From: Phalacrocorax aristotelis
Lineage: Eukaryota; Chordata; Aves; Suliformes; Phalacrocoracidae
Length of the DNA stretch: 64,000 nucleotides
Reading direction: 5' to 3'
NCBI RefSeq assembly: GCF_949628215.1
Contig: NC_134311.1
Location: 62,480,205 to 62,544,204, forward strand
Numbering within the stretch: position 1 is the first letter of the stretch; each line of letters opens with the position of its first letter. Below, one piece after another: positions 1 through 13,919 of this stretch. A model generated the notes under the pieces. The model had not been told where the DNA came from and did not search any database. It worked only from the letters and a program-made list of their open reading frames with translations. The position numbers and the translations under genes were made by a program.

Positions 1-3000
1 ATATAAACTAAGAAATCCATGTTTTTTCAATAGTTACATAGCTTCACTCTTTCAAAGGATCTGTTACACAGGCTTCTCTTTAATCCTCCTGCAGAGCATC
101 TCTTACCCCTTACCTCGTTCCCATTACTATTTTTAGAAGCCAGAGATTTAAACGTATTCTCTAAAACAGAAGATCGCATTTGGTGCAGGACAAATACAAC
201 AAGGTCAACTGAAAAATACAGCTGCTTGGATTCTTCCATATCAGATTCTTGCATAACCCTGCATTCAGCCTGAAATCACTGTAAAGGCACATTGGGTCAG
301 TCAGAATCAGGTATGTGATTTAGGTTCAAATGTTCCTGTCAATTTAAAAATAACATTTGTAGAGCTCTGGGATGTTGTTCCACTGCAAAACATACCAGTA
401 GACGTGGGCACCAGGGCTTTTAAAACCGTTCTCATCTCATGTCACAAAAGCCTCAAGATATATTCAATATAAATCCTTGATTTTTGTTAGTATAATAAAG
501 CATTTTAAGCATTTTTCTAAATATTTAAGATTTTCAGAATTTTCAAACTCATTTTTTATAATCATTTATACTCCAGAGGTGAAAAGAAAAACAGAAATAC
601 ATGACAGACCCATTTGCAGCAATGCTTACATGACTGTTTGTATTTGAGAAGAGCATTATGAGAAATAAAGAGGAAATACTATAATCAGCACCCAGAAGCT
701 CTGAATGATTTAACATAGAAAGTGAAAACAGGACAAACATCTTTTTCCCCGAATATTTCTCATCCTCTTTAGGACAAACTCCATTTTGTATCTGAACAAT
801 ACTTCCAATGTAGTTCAAGTGTTTATATATATAATCACAAAAAAAAAATATTTTATGTTCCCTGGTGCTTTTAGAAAAGAAGTTTCTCTGTCACAGAGTT
901 TGAGGCTTAAAGCCAGCTAGAAAGTGTGGCAGCTGCTCAACAGCTATTTGAGGTGAAATGTAGACAGAGGTACTTTTATACATGGAAATTTTCCCTTCCC
1001 TTTTCAAACCAGAAAACCAGGCAAGATGCCAGGAGCTACAGGCTATGAGCATGTTTGTGAAGGGGGAATTCACCTGCCAAATCACCCAAGGGCTGCACGA
1101 CCTTCCACGCCTTCTCTTCCAGAATACACCCTGAAAGAGCTCCTGCCTGCATTGCAGCCTGGAAAGATTTGAAACCATGAGCTATTCCCATGGTCCTTCC
1201 CTGGACTTTCCCCACTAACGTTATTTAAGCCTATTCTATGTCCTGCATAATAACTCTCTATGCACATAGAGAGAGGCCTCTCTCTTACTATAGACTGAAA
1301 AGGTTCAGGAACCCCTATGACAGCTTTCTAAACTAGACTGACTTCAGTCCATCCAAAACCAGGTCTACAAGACTTGATCTGGATGAATCAGCTAATGAAA
1401 AAACTGGGAAGACAGACTTCCTGCTGCCAAAGTTTAGACTAATGTTTCTATTTTATTTCTTCTCTCTACTTCCTAAACTTGGAGTAGAACTGTTTCACTG
1501 TAAATGTAGTGATGGCTGCTGAGAACACTCCTTAAAATAACCTTACCTAGGTACAACTTGAGCACGGCCACAAAATGTATAGTGTAAAGCAGCAGGTTTT
1601 CTTCTTTCTGACATTACATGACAAAGGTGAAATACAGCACCATCCTCATCACCCTTAACAGTAAACCACTTCAGTTGCAACATAACTTCAGCATAGCTTC
1701 ACTGGTTTCACAACACTGCTAAGTGCATGGAAAGTTTGTGCTTTCCAGCCTTGCAATGGTATTGATTCATATATTTAAAATATAAATCCCGTATGCTGTA
1801 GCAGGCAGTGTGGAAGTCAGGTCACTGACACAAAGCACCAGCAAAAACATAGTTAGTCTTCATAATTTAAAGCTTCTACAATCCCCCATGGCATACAAAT
1901 TTGGTACTTTTCCAAACCAGGAGAAAGACTACAGACAATGTTGTTTTGTTTTGCTTTTTTAACAATTCTTATTATCTTGGAACTGAGCACTATTTTGCTC
2001 TTCCTGTAAGACAGAGCAGTTGTTTGTTTTCTAAATTGTTGGGCATGGTTAGCATGGTTTTCATGAATGCAGAGAGGTAAGAGGCAGCAGGGATGACTTG
2101 GGGTACTTCTTCAGAGCAGACTGGATGTCCAGACTACGCTTTTGTTTTTATGGCATAGTCAAAGCAACATGAGGTAAGATGATGAACAGTGGCATCTAAG
2201 AGATCTCTGGGATCATCAAGAAGTGCAACCATCAAAGAAATCCCTTATGAAACACATTATTCCAGTGGTATCTTGTTCCATTATAGCCCAAAAAAAGAAA
2301 TCAGCATTCTCTGGAAATGTGCTGAATGTGAGGAAAATGGAACATTCCTCCCCATCTGCTGGAAATACTCTAAAGTAAATAAGGATGCTAAGTACTGGGC
2401 AGAAATACTGGAAGTAATTTTTTAAAATAACAAAAAAGCAGACGCCAATGGAGGCCCATAGTCGTCCTCCTAGGCTTAGCACTGGAAAGAAATTATGGTT
2501 TGGGAAACTAAATCTACAGATAGCTGCCAGATGGTTAATCACGGTTAGTGGAGAACACAAAGGGCTTTGCAAAATAACAGACATCCCAAAAAACTGAAAA
2601 TTTTACAAATTCTGAAAGGTCTGGGGTCAGTAAATTTACAGAGTCTGGCTCACAAATTCAAACCCATCATCTAAATGCATGTCAGACCCCACTTGAATGT
2701 TGATTTTTGCCTAGGAAATACAGGCTGCTAGGAAAAGCCTTAACAAACTTGTATGTTAAGGGGAACAGTGCACGGTTTGACTCTACAACCAGTATACCAC
2801 AACCAACACTAGACTATGCTGGTAAAACTACCAAATCTCATTCCTGTGTTATTAGTTACTGGGCTAGGAAGCACTTCCCATACCAACATTAGACAACACA
2901 ATGTTTGCTGTATCTGCTATAGTCACTCAGGTCTTCACAAAAGTAGGCAAATACTATCATTGGCAAGAATTCAAAGAAGTGACCTAGGAAACATAACGCA

Positions 3001-6000
3001 TTAAAAATAATTAAAGAAATATGTTTGTTTTTCACAGGAGAGTGAGCTGTATACCCATTTTACAAATGTAATAAAAAACTGACAGAAAACCCAGAGGTTT
3101 TAGTGCAAGAAATAGAGAACACTGAAATGTTGAAATTTGGTGGGGGTTTAAAGCAATTTATTGCTTAAAGCAACTTATTTTAAGCAATTTCTAACATTCT
3201 TTGTGTAAAGTAAACAATAACAGATTTTTTTTCTCACAGACGCTAAAATTTATACACTACCCAAAATATGTTTGACAGAACGACAATGTGCGCTGTATCT
3301 CTTCAATAACTTTGTTAGTTTGCTTTTCCTCCTTTTTCACCTTGACAATTTGTGGTCCTTTTCAGACAACTTCTTTGCTGTTATTATCCCTGGTTCTTTT
3401 TTTAGCACCAGGGTTTGACTCGAATAGGAAGTGGATTTGCTGTGTTTTCTTTCCTTTCAATCTGTGTGTATGTCAGTCAAAGCAGGAAGCATCCTGTCCT
3501 TGTTTTCTTGTTTTCCCATTTCACTTCACCATTATATCAGAGCTTCATTTCAGAAAGGAATTGACACTACTGCTGTCATCAATGTTTAAAAAATCAAGAT
3601 ATGTTTTAAAAATCAACAGTAACTGAAAAGATACACGCTATAAAAAATGTACTGTCGAAGGCTCAGAATGTAGAAGACCTCTATCACTGTGACTGTTCTT
3701 TACATTTTTGTTTAGATCTCACTTACTCACCTGGGTAGCCTATTTTTGGAAAATCGAAGATGAAAACTGACCTTGTAAAAGACAATGGAAAAAAATTTAC
3801 TTCGGTGAGATCAGAATTTCCCTCTACTTAGTTTATACATCAAGCTTTTCCAAGGAAACTTTTTATTTCAGTCCCCATTTGTACATGGGCAACTTTCACT
3901 AAACATTTAGGCATTACATTTTTTGTGTACACAACACATGAAATTCCCTTGCAGAAAATGAATTCTGTCTGCCAGAGGGATGTAATTTTTAATCTGCATT
4001 TTAGGCTCATCTGCATAAAATTAGTTCTACAAAACCAGCACATATAAGATCAACCTCACTTAACACAGATATGCTTCATTAACAGTATAAAGTCTCATAG
4101 AGGATAAGAAGGTTGCTGCTGAACTAAGGATTTGTCTAACCAGATTCAGGCTTTATATATACTTTCAGGCTTTATATATACTAGAATACTTTTTCTCCTC
4201 AGTTAACTTCAACAACGGGGGGGGAGGGGAGATAAAAAAGGATACTACTGGATCTTGGAATAACTTCACTTTTATATAGCAGTATTTTATACAGTTTCTG
4301 AATAGTTCAAAAAACTTTCAGAATTAACCGAGATGTCTGTAGGTAATTCAGTTCAGGACGTCATGCCTGTCCTAACTGCAAACAAGTCTTCTTATTAATT
4401 TCTGAGCAGCAACCTGTCTTAAGAGCACAGTGACAGGTTTCTTTCTACTTCTGCATGAGGTGGAGTTTCACCCTCACTAAAGTTACTTTTGAAGGGGATA
4501 ACAACTTCACTTTAAGTATGGGCTATAACCTCTAAAATCTTTTAACTGGTATGTTAAGTCCAGTTTTAAGTCATGTCACTACCAATGAGAACACTGAAAA
4601 CATACTGGTCATGTTGACTCTGACTAGTTTTGAGAAGAAAAAAAAAGGTTGTAAGGCTATTACCAACAGAACATTTTCATCTAAGAGCCAGCTTCCATGA
4701 TATGGAAAGGCCTTCAAAAATCCTAAATCATGACCTGAAAAGCTTCTACTTAGATTTTTTTTTTTTGTGGTAACCGTTGGGCTATTATGTTAGGTTACAC
4801 TCCTTTCCTCAAGAAAAGCGTAATTGACTAATGAGCAGGCAAAAAGTTGTTTCTTGGGCTGGCTGGAAAATACCTTCTTACAGCATGGCATATACTCACA
4901 AATGATATAAAAAAAGTATGTCAGTTACCGCTTTAAAGCTATCAAGCTTACAGTGTGTGAGCCAATAAGCCTAACCTTGGTGTGGATCCAGCTTTCAATA
5001 ATTAACTTCTTCCTGCCTGCAAAATCCCCCTACAGAATCAGCTGGATATAATTTAAGGCTTCACATTATTAAACAATTGAATAGATTCACCCCAGACACG
5101 GCTGAATTCAATCATCTGTAAAAGGGACTTCTTACAGACAGAAATGAGGCTGAACTTTCTGTCTTCAACACACACTTTGTTTTTTTTAAGGCTGTGGACA
5201 AAGAATTACTGCTTATAAAGAACTGTGTGAACACTGAGAATAGTTTCCTCTCATCCCTCAGATACAAGGGTCAGCAACTTGTCAAGGATTATATGTCAGA
5301 TTGTATTTTTCTTTTCTAGGTCAGTGGTTGAACTTGCTGGAAGGAACTCAGCAGGAGCCAGGAATTGGTGCTTCCCAAGGGGCAAGATCCCATCGCCATA
5401 CAGTCAATAGCTCATCTGCATGTGAGGTACTAGTTTCTGGCTGCCACCAAGTCCTAACCCAGGCAGTGATGGCAGTAGCTTGTTAATCACATCTTCCTTT
5501 TCTTCCTTGTCTGTATCAGATCCTAGTACTTCTGTCTGTGCCAAGGGTTCCCATAGATCACCGGCTGTGATACCAGTCCACCTTACCAAATTTGCCTCCT
5601 GACACTGAAACATGCCCTGGACAACACTGAATAAAGCCAGATGCAACAGTCAGGAGAAGGAAATGTAGTGGAGCAAGGAAGGAAAAAATAATTAAAAGAA
5701 AAAAGGTCTAAAGGAAGACAAGGCAGGAAAAGGAGCCTGACACATAAAACAGTGAAGGAGAGCAGAGAGTCAGCAACTACCAGGTCATTCCTGAGAACAC
5801 CGAATGTTCTAAGAAACCTTGAGCTAAAAATGACCTGCAAAGCAACTTTAGACCATAACTTACACAACGTTTGAGGAGCTTTCCTAGGGCTGTGAATGGT
5901 ACACAAAGGTACTGTAGGCCAGCTTTTTTCAAAATCAGATATGGAACACATCTTTATACTACATGTGTAATTCCTCTAAAGTAGATGGGTGCTTGTTGTG

Positions 6001-9000
6001 AATGTATGGCTGTATTTCCAGGCATTAATGATCATTTAAGTCTCTATAAAATATGCATATTCTCAGTGATGCACAATTAAACTTGTAATAAGGCATGCAT
6101 AAATGTAACATTAAAAAAAATCTGAAAAGACATGTTGAATATAGTCCAATAACCCTATAAATAGTATTATTGGACAGTGTATGGACTAACAGCCCAATCT
6201 TCAGTGATAAGCTAATGTTTACCACAGAACTGTAAACTAATTTAGGAAATAATTTAGAGAGAAATCTCTGAAGGCACTGTGGTTCAACCCTCCTCTCAAA
6301 GCTCACAGGAGAACAGTGCATTCAATACATCCAAAGATGAGATTACCCCACCTCACACTGATGTTTTTCAAACATTTAATTTAAAAGAACCTGCATATAC
6401 TATTGCTGTTACATGTTGACATATATGTCATGTACAATATGAAACTGCCCAGGAACTTACCAGGAGAATGTCAATGTAATCCGAGAAAATGTCATCAAAT
6501 CCAATGTATTAGAAGTAATTTGTTAATCGCTCCTTTTGATTCAAGCTCATCAGGTAATCAACGAGTGACATAAGAATTTATAAGCATTTCTGAAATACAC
6601 TTATTCACATTATTAAGGACTGCATATAAAATATCAGGATAGTAAAAAAGTTAATGCCTCTTGTTCAACAAACCATCATGGTAAATTAATTATTCTTCTA
6701 GTTGATACTGATTGTCACAGTCATATAATAAAAGTCAAGTAATACTTCATGAACTGTAACTTTAGAGAAATACTAGCAAGTACTAGCAAGCAGCTTCATA
6801 AAGGAACTCTTCAGAAAAGGCACTAAAATATGAGCAGGAGCAGCCTACATGTTTCAGAATACATTGATATTGACATGACTTGAACCCGATCTTGAGTGCA
6901 TACGTATCTCCAGGAAGATTCTCCCACTGCTTAATTACCTATAGACAAAATATATTTAAGTCAACCTTTACAGGCTGAATGACAAGTGGCCCCAATTACA
7001 GAAGAAAGGAAGGGCAAAAGAGGCAAGAAAGTGACAACGAACAGAGTAGACAATGATAATGTAAAGAATGAGGGAACATTAATCTACGATTACAATAACG
7101 ACTCAGTTTGTATGTTACATCTCTTACCACTAATGTTTGTCAGCCATCTTACTTAATCTTTTAGAATCCCTGATTCTGGAAGAAGGTCTGCATTCTTCCA
7201 CATGTTTATATACACCATCAAGACAATGAGCTCCTAGTCCAGACTGGGAAATGTGAGTGCTCCAATAAAACCAAAAAGAAATCACAAAAACGACAAAACT
7301 CTGTTTTTGGAAGTTAAAGCTTGATTACAAATATTCATAGCAGAATTTTAAGTAACAATGACAATTTCTAAACTGGGGCCTTGGCTCTAGAAAGAATGCT
7401 TCAGAGCTCAGTGTAGGAGATGCTTTCACGCTATGATTCATATCTCTCCCAATTATCACTTAAGGCAAGCTTTTACTGCTGTTGGCACTGAAACAGAGGA
7501 GTTTCAGTGCTGAGAAACAGGGCTTGATTTTGCTATGCCTTATGCATGATCACCATCATTTTTCTTTGCTAAACTCTGACTGCAAAGCACTTGTTACTGC
7601 AGGTGGTGAGACAAGAGGAAAAGGAACTCTGTTTCATTTCAGATTTTTGGCAGAATTTGATTTGTTACATAGCTGAGTGATAGTATAAATATGGCATACA
7701 AATACTCTTATCCAATTAACCTTCTCCCTCAGATGACCCTTAGAAGGAATTATATTGATCAACTGATTCTGGACAAGTTGTAACTAAAACAGCTGTATTT
7801 AAGGTAATGCTAAAAGGAGCAGAAAAAAAGAGGAAAAGATAGGAAGGTAAGGCTGGCAATGGAAGGGCTCAAGAAGGTAAAGGAAGAACTTTTAATAAAT
7901 GGTAAAGAATAATGGTAAAGTAGAGAAAGGAGAAGAGGATATAGATCAGTGAGACCAGAAATGTACAGCACAAAATATATCCTCAAAGGTAGTGAAGCAT
8001 ATGGGGCAAAGATCTTTACCTGAATCCTTGTATCACGTATAAAGTTGCAGTATGAATTGGCTAAAATAAATCATTATTGTTTCTTTTATTTTCCAGTGAA
8101 TTCGTAAGTTTCCTACATACCTAAATATATTGTTCACTCCAGTTATAAATTAAGACATGTAGCTGATGGAAGCTATACCAGTCTAATGTGTCTTAGCAAT
8201 GCGAAATTATTACCCAAAGCCTATGTTCTCCTTTGTTCTATTTCATTCTATTGCTTACTTCATTCTCCATACAACCCTTTTGTGCTACAATTTCATGTAC
8301 AAATTCCTATACTCCTTCTTGTATCTCTTAGTTACATATTCACACACAAATATACTTGGCATGCTGAATTTCTGTTAGTTTTCTCAATTGTTCCTATTCT
8401 GAAGTATTCATTCCTTCATCATACAAAGTTGTTACTCTTTCTCATGAATGCACTCACTTTTTGTGACATTACTTTATCAGTAAAATACTCAGAACTGAAT
8501 ATATTTTTCTATGCGTAGCTTTAACTGCTCTGAATAGCATCATCCAATTTAACTGTAAGACAGCAGTGAATAAGGCACTCTCTAATAGAGAACTTGGCTT
8601 CAGTTTTACTGATGAGAATGTACTTCCCCATGAGTCCCACAGCCTTTACTTGTAGAAACAGGCTCCAGCCTTTTGTGTTTTGTAACAGCTCAGGCAGAAA
8701 AGTTCAAGCACAAAGCTGTCTAGATCCCTTTTTAAAATGTGTCACTTTAAGGCGATTAACTATATATCATTGCTGATAGCTCTCTTCCTGGAAATCAAGT
8801 GGTATCTCACTCTATTGATTTCTGTCTAGCAGTAGGTATAGCGTGGAAAAATACCAAGAAGGATTTGTCAGTAGTTTGCCTGCAGCAGACTTCCTCCCTG
8901 TAAGCTCTATATACACTGCTTCTTCAATAAGTCTCTACCATCCTATACTGAGAAGTCACAAGACGTAGTATCAGAAAGCCAATGTTTCCAACCGTAACAA

Positions 9001-10735
9001 CAGCTTAATTCAAACACAGCATGCTACAACAGAATAGGTCTCCAGAAGCTGGGTGTCACCTCCATGTGTGAACTCACAAGCAGCAAATTTATGGCTGTTA
9101 CAGAAAGTCAAGCTGAACTATTTTCTACTGCAAACAGTTTCTTATACAACAACCACCCCACTGAGTACTTTTAATATTAGACAGCGTGACTAGCAGTTAT
9201 GAAACACCACAACTTAAAGCACGAAGTTGTTGTTTGTTTATACAGCTTCTCTTTCTGCACAAGAATGTGCCAGCTGGTACCTCACTGTTTTAACTTACAG
9301 CAATTTTTTTAATGTTGTATTGTTCTGTGATCCTGTTTTCACTATATAAATTAAGAAGGGTACCTTACACTTACAGGAAGGATGAAGAGGTCAGCGATAG
9401 CTCATGCTCTTTAGAGTCATTCCACTGCCTAAGACCAGTCCTCACACAGGCAAGTTTTAGCCTTAGTATGGAGAGCTCCACTGTGCAATGGTGCAGTGAC
9501 AGTGTGGAGCCTGGAGTCAGGAACCCCCTGTACTGTCTCTGCTATGCTCTGCAATTGAGGACCAAGAACATGAGCTGTGATTGAAATTCTGTGCCTTGTA
9601 AGGCAATTATCATACAACCTGAAGAGGCATGTCATGTGATTTTGGTCTCCAGTAACTGGAACAGCATAACAGCCTGTCCAAAACACAAAGAAGGCCAGAA
9701 TAACCATGGCCAGTCTCAATTTGTCTGGCTAGGACTGTTCCCTTGCACACTGGAGAGAACAGAAAGTGCCACTTATCTGCTTGTTTTAAGAAAGGAATCC
9801 GCAGCTACATCTATATAACACAGATGGCTGTGAATATACATCCTCTAACAAAGGAGACTGAACCATGGGCCTTGCGTTTTCAGAATGCCTTCTTCTATTG
9901 CCAGTATCGCTTCTATCAGCCCATATTCAGTCTCAGCTCAGCCTTTTTTCACACATGACCTTATTTTGTCAAATACTAGATTACCTTGGCAATTAAGGTA
10001 ATTTCTGGCATTTTCTGGCATACTTGTTATTGGCCATACTAGTCATGGAAGTCTTTGTGGCCAAGTAGGAAAGACAGACCCACTCATTCTGAGGACATCT
10101 GCTCCTTTTTAATCTCCTTCTGCTACTCCTAGTTGGGTCTTCTCATCCACTGCCCAAGAGTTCTGCCTTAAGCATTTGTCCAAGGACACGTCCACACTTT
10201 GGGCTCTATAAGCAGAATCACTCCAAAGGCTTTTTTGCTCTAGCAGCTGCCAAAATCATATGAAATTCATGGGCAGCTCAGGCATGTGGCATAAGTGACT
10301 GCAGAATGTCCTGACACCTTCAGCGCATCTTAGCTACCACTCTGAATCAGCACTTCCTTGCAGTGAACTGCAATTTCACTATATTACTCATTCTAACTTA
10401 AGAATTTTCTATGTTTGATTAATTTCATCCTTTACAGTATTTCTATTTTATCTTCTGACATTTCATATTTGTTTTCTTTGATTTAGAAGCCTTTTCATTT
10501 TTCTGTTTTCACTTTTGCCTTGTTCCCATAGTGAAGGTCAGAACCCTTTTTTTCTGATTGTCCTGCCCAATCTCTTTTGGGAAAAAACACGACCTAGCAA
10601 TATGTTCCATCAGTCAAAGCTTCCAGCCTAGGTCTAAAATGACATTAGCTGTACAACTTCCAACCTAGAAAAACAAGCAGATTGGTAGGTTCTGTTCCAC
10701 TCTCAGATGTGCCATTATTCGAGGTTCATAGTATG
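1..10735. other. AT-rich intergenic flank, no gene recognised
   Basis: This is the region upstream of IL6ST. Open frames here are short, AT-driven and lack recognisable domains or convincing exon structure on either strand. The longest (8186-8518 +, 5583-5951 -, 2216-2584 -) have low-complexity hydrophobic compositions typical of chance translation of AT-rich DNA. In mammals ANKRD55 lies upstream of IL6ST in the same orientation, but I could not recognise an ANKRD55 exon, so the stretch is best treated as intergenic. A short tandem duplication at 4145-4182 is listed separately. Distal enhancers could be present but cannot be seen without alignment. Confidence 0.6.
4145..4182. repeat. 2 x 19 bp perfect tandem duplication
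   Basis: A 19 bp unit beginning TTCAGGCTTTATATATACT occurs twice head to tail with no mismatch (4145-4163 and 4164-4182). It is AT-rich, and two identical copies suggest a recent slippage duplication. No function is inferred. Confidence 0.9.
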
Positions 10736-12199
10736 TAGAAAAAGGGACTGGCAACTTGGGAGGAGTATAGGAATGTTGCCTGGGTATGCAGAGATATGAC
10801 GAGGAATGCCAAGGCGCACTTGGAATTAAATCTGGCAAGGGATGTCAAAGATAACAAGAAGGGTTTCTTTAAATACATCAGCAGTAAAAGGAAGTCTGGG
10901 GATACAGTGGGCCCGCTGCTGAACACGGAAGGGGCCCTGGCAATGCACGATGCAGAGAAGGCGGAGTTACTGAATGCCTTCTTCGCCTCGGTCTTTACTA
11001 CTAAGGCTGGCCCTCAGGCATCTCAGCCCCCAGGAGAGAAAGAAAAAATCTGGAGAAAGGAAGACTTCCCATTGATTGAGGAGGATTGGCTCAGAGATCG
11101 CCTAGGCAAACTGGATCCACTCAAATCCATGGGCCCCGAAGGGACGCACCCGTGAGTGCTGAAGTAACTGGTGGATGTTCTGGCTGAGCCATTCCCCATC
11201 ATCTTTGAAAGGTCATGGAGAACAGGGGAGGTGCCTGAGGACTGGAGGAAAGCAAATGCCACTCCAGTCTTCATCAATGACCTGGATGATGGGATAGTGT
11301 AACCTCAGCAAGTTCGCCGGTGATATCAAACTGGAAGCAGTGGCTGATACACCAGAAGGCTGTGCTGCCATCCAGCGAGACCTGGACAGGCTGGAGACCT
11401 GGGCCAAGGGGAACCTCACAAATTCAACAACAGCAAGTGAAAGGTCCTGCACCTGGGGATGAACAACCCCATCTACCAGTACAGGTTGGGAGTTGACCTG
11501 CTGGAAAGCGGCTCTGTTGAGAAGGACCTGGGAGTGCTGGTGGACAACAAGCTGACCATGAGCCAGCACTGTGTCCTTGTGGCCAAGAAGGACAACAGTA
11601 TCCTGGGCTGCATAAAAAGGAAGGTGGCCAGCAGGTTGAGGGAGGTTATCCTCCCCCTCTACTCTGCTCTAATGAGACCACATTTGGAGTGCTGTGTCCA
11701 GTTTTGGGCACCCAGTTTAAGAAGGACAGGGAACTGCTGGAGTAAGACCAGCGGAGAGCTACGAAGATGATCAGGGGACTGGAGCATCTGCCTTATGAGG
11801 AAAGGCTGAGAGACTTGGGTTTGTTCAGCCTGGAGAAGAGAAGATGGACGCGGGATCTCATCAATACCTATAAATATCTAAAGGGTGGGTGTCAGGATGA
11901 TGGGGCCAGACTCTTTCCAATAGTGCCCAATGACAGGACAAGGGGCAAGGGGCACAAGCTGGAACACAGGAAGTTCCAGCTAAACATCAGAAAAATCTTC
12001 TTTGCTGTGAGGGTGCCAGAGCAGTGGAACAGGCTGCCCAGGGAGGCTGTGGAGTCTCCTTCCCTGGAGACATTCATAACCCGCCTGGACATGTTCCTGT
12101 GCCCCCTGCTCTAGGTGTTCCTGCTCAGTCAGGGGGGTTGGATAAGATGATCTCCAGAGGCCCCTTCCAATCCCTACTATTCTGTGATTCTGTGATTAT
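10736..12199 (+). mobile_element. CR1 LINE, ORF2 reverse transcriptase region, internally deleted
   Basis: The + strand translates in pieces to the CR1 ORF2 protein: the pre-RT linker (frame from about 10736 through 11152), the start of the RT domain (to about 11272), then the RT core and C-terminal region (about 11273-12114). The element ends in the diagnostic avian CR1 3' tail, with a line of the form GATCTCCAGAGGCCCCTTCC and a repeated ATTCTGTG motif ending near 12199. At about 11272 the frame jumps from the early RT region straight to the segment just before the catalytic box, so a large block of RT has been lost. The catalytic box reads FAGD instead of FADD, and there are frameshifts around 11152, 11300, 11440 and 11765. 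It is a dead, 5'-truncated copy. Confidence 0.93.
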
Positions 12200-13919
12200 T
12201 TTTCACTGGGCTATAACCGATCTTTCTATTCCACATGCCCTTGTCATAATGTTGCTATTCCTCTTCCTGAGAATGACAACAAAAGATTTACCACAACTTC
12301 ACGACCTACAAAACTATGGCTACATCAAAAAATTCTGCTACTCTTCTGGCCACCCAGGCCAAAGGACTAGTCCTCTCTATCCTTGGGGAAAAAAAAAAGG
12401 TTACTCGTCTTATTGTTAAAGAACGTCAGAGCATGGAGATCTATTTTGAGTGTAAGGGCACTGAACACCCATATTTGTACGTTCAAGTTCAGGACAGTGA
12501 TACAGGCTGAGACAACATCATCACTTCAGCAAGAGGTTTGAATGTGTCACCGATCCTCCCAGATGAATAGTTCCATACACTGATTCAGCCACCTCACAGA
12601 AAATGCCTTTGACATGTCATGGGTTAGAACATTGCCATTAAAGGGTCTTGTTCAGCTTGCCATGACTTTGAAAATCTTTCCCAAAATCCCTGTTCTGACA
12701 GCAACCCATCTCCAACAAAACCACATGCATCCAGGACTGAGGAATTTTATCACACCTCTGATGAATCTGCAGGATGCTACATGCCCTTACACCAAGATAA
12801 CAATACATTCCAGAAAGATCTTTTCTTCTCTGTGGCACATCTGTCCAGGATGTAGAATTCAGTAGATTTTGCATTGATCGCAGACTTTGTCACAACTTGT
12901 TACAAAACTTCTGAAATGATCCGTGAAGAGTGGTCCAAGCTTGTTCCAAGGCAATCTCTAACAGCATCTCTAAATATATCTCTGCTCCCACAGTAAAGAA
13001 CCTACCCAGAAACCTTTGCCAATCACTGAATGTTTTTCAAGTGTTACTGCCCATCTCCATAATCCCAGGCTATGCTCTTCTTCCTGGAGCTGAAAAACCA
13101 GAGGGTGTGAAGGCATGCTCCACCTACTTATACACTAGCTGTGGATCATGGGAGCTTGGAAATGTCCTATATAGCCCTGATCTGAGTGCTGTGTTGGAAG
13201 AGAAATTGCAGTGTAAATGAGCAGATAGATAATTCACCTCAAAGACCTTCCAATTCCTGACAATTAACTTCCTTTTATTCTTGCCTCATATAGTCACTGA
13301 ATTCAATACACTAACTTATTCCATATAATGCTTAATCCAATGTGCAGATTAAAATGCTGGTTTGCGGGAACATTTTAAAAATGTGGCCAGAATTTTTAAT
13401 TTCTCTGGGTATTTCAAACTTTAAACTACTGGCGTTTATATTACCTATATATTAGTACTACACTGCATGTACAGTACAGTATACAGCAGTATAATGTGTA
13501 TCAGTAGGGAAGAATATAATGCAGTAAATCAAACTAGAGAGTCTTTCAGGAAATCGTCCACGTGCAGAAAAGGCACTTCACAATTTGCTCAAAGGGCTTC
13601 ATTGTTTTCTTTACCTGGGATCCCAAATGTCCTGATTCTATCAAATAATGGCCGTAATGCCATTAACTTGTTTTTACCTGCTTGCACCAGAAAATCTCTA
13701 ATGATGTTGTACAAGCAGTCAGATTTTTGGTGTATTATTGAAAGTACAGTCTGTGTATTTTAAAAGGCCACAGTCCAGAGAATTTATTTTATACTCAAGG
13801 CTACAAGACCCCTTGCGAGAATGTTAAGCATTTACAGCTCCCACTGACCATGTTGTTAACGCCAGCAGATGTTTTGGCCCAGTGTTTGTGACCGCATCTG
13901 AGTTTCACCTTCACCAAAG
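12200..13919. other. Intergenic DNA, possible very old repeat remains
   Basis: No gene is recognised. Several open frames of 60-100 codons (12614-12865 +, 12930-13220 +, 13467-13763 +) show no domain. A stretch near 12385-12480 (an A-run followed by GGTTACTCGTCTTATTGTTA and GAACGT) loosely recalls a degenerate non-autonomous DNA transposon found across sauropsids; that resemblance is from memory and weak. Confidence 0.35.

Noticed and set aside
5404-5951. Overlapping minus-strand frames of 80 and 122 codons
   Set aside because: Composition is consistent with chance; the C/F/L-rich part comes from a purine-rich plus strand. No domain was seen.
8186-8518. 110-codon plus-strand frame with membrane-like composition
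   Set aside because: Hydrophobic residues come from T-rich codons in AT-rich DNA. No homology is recognised and there are no splice or promoter signals.
1-10735. ANKRD55 terminal exons
   Set aside because: No ankyrin repeat or other recognisable ANKRD55 segment was found on the plus strand upstream of the promoter.
11892-12092. Minus-strand frames over the CR1 elements
   Set aside because: They are antisense shadows of the CR1 ORF2 coding strand.
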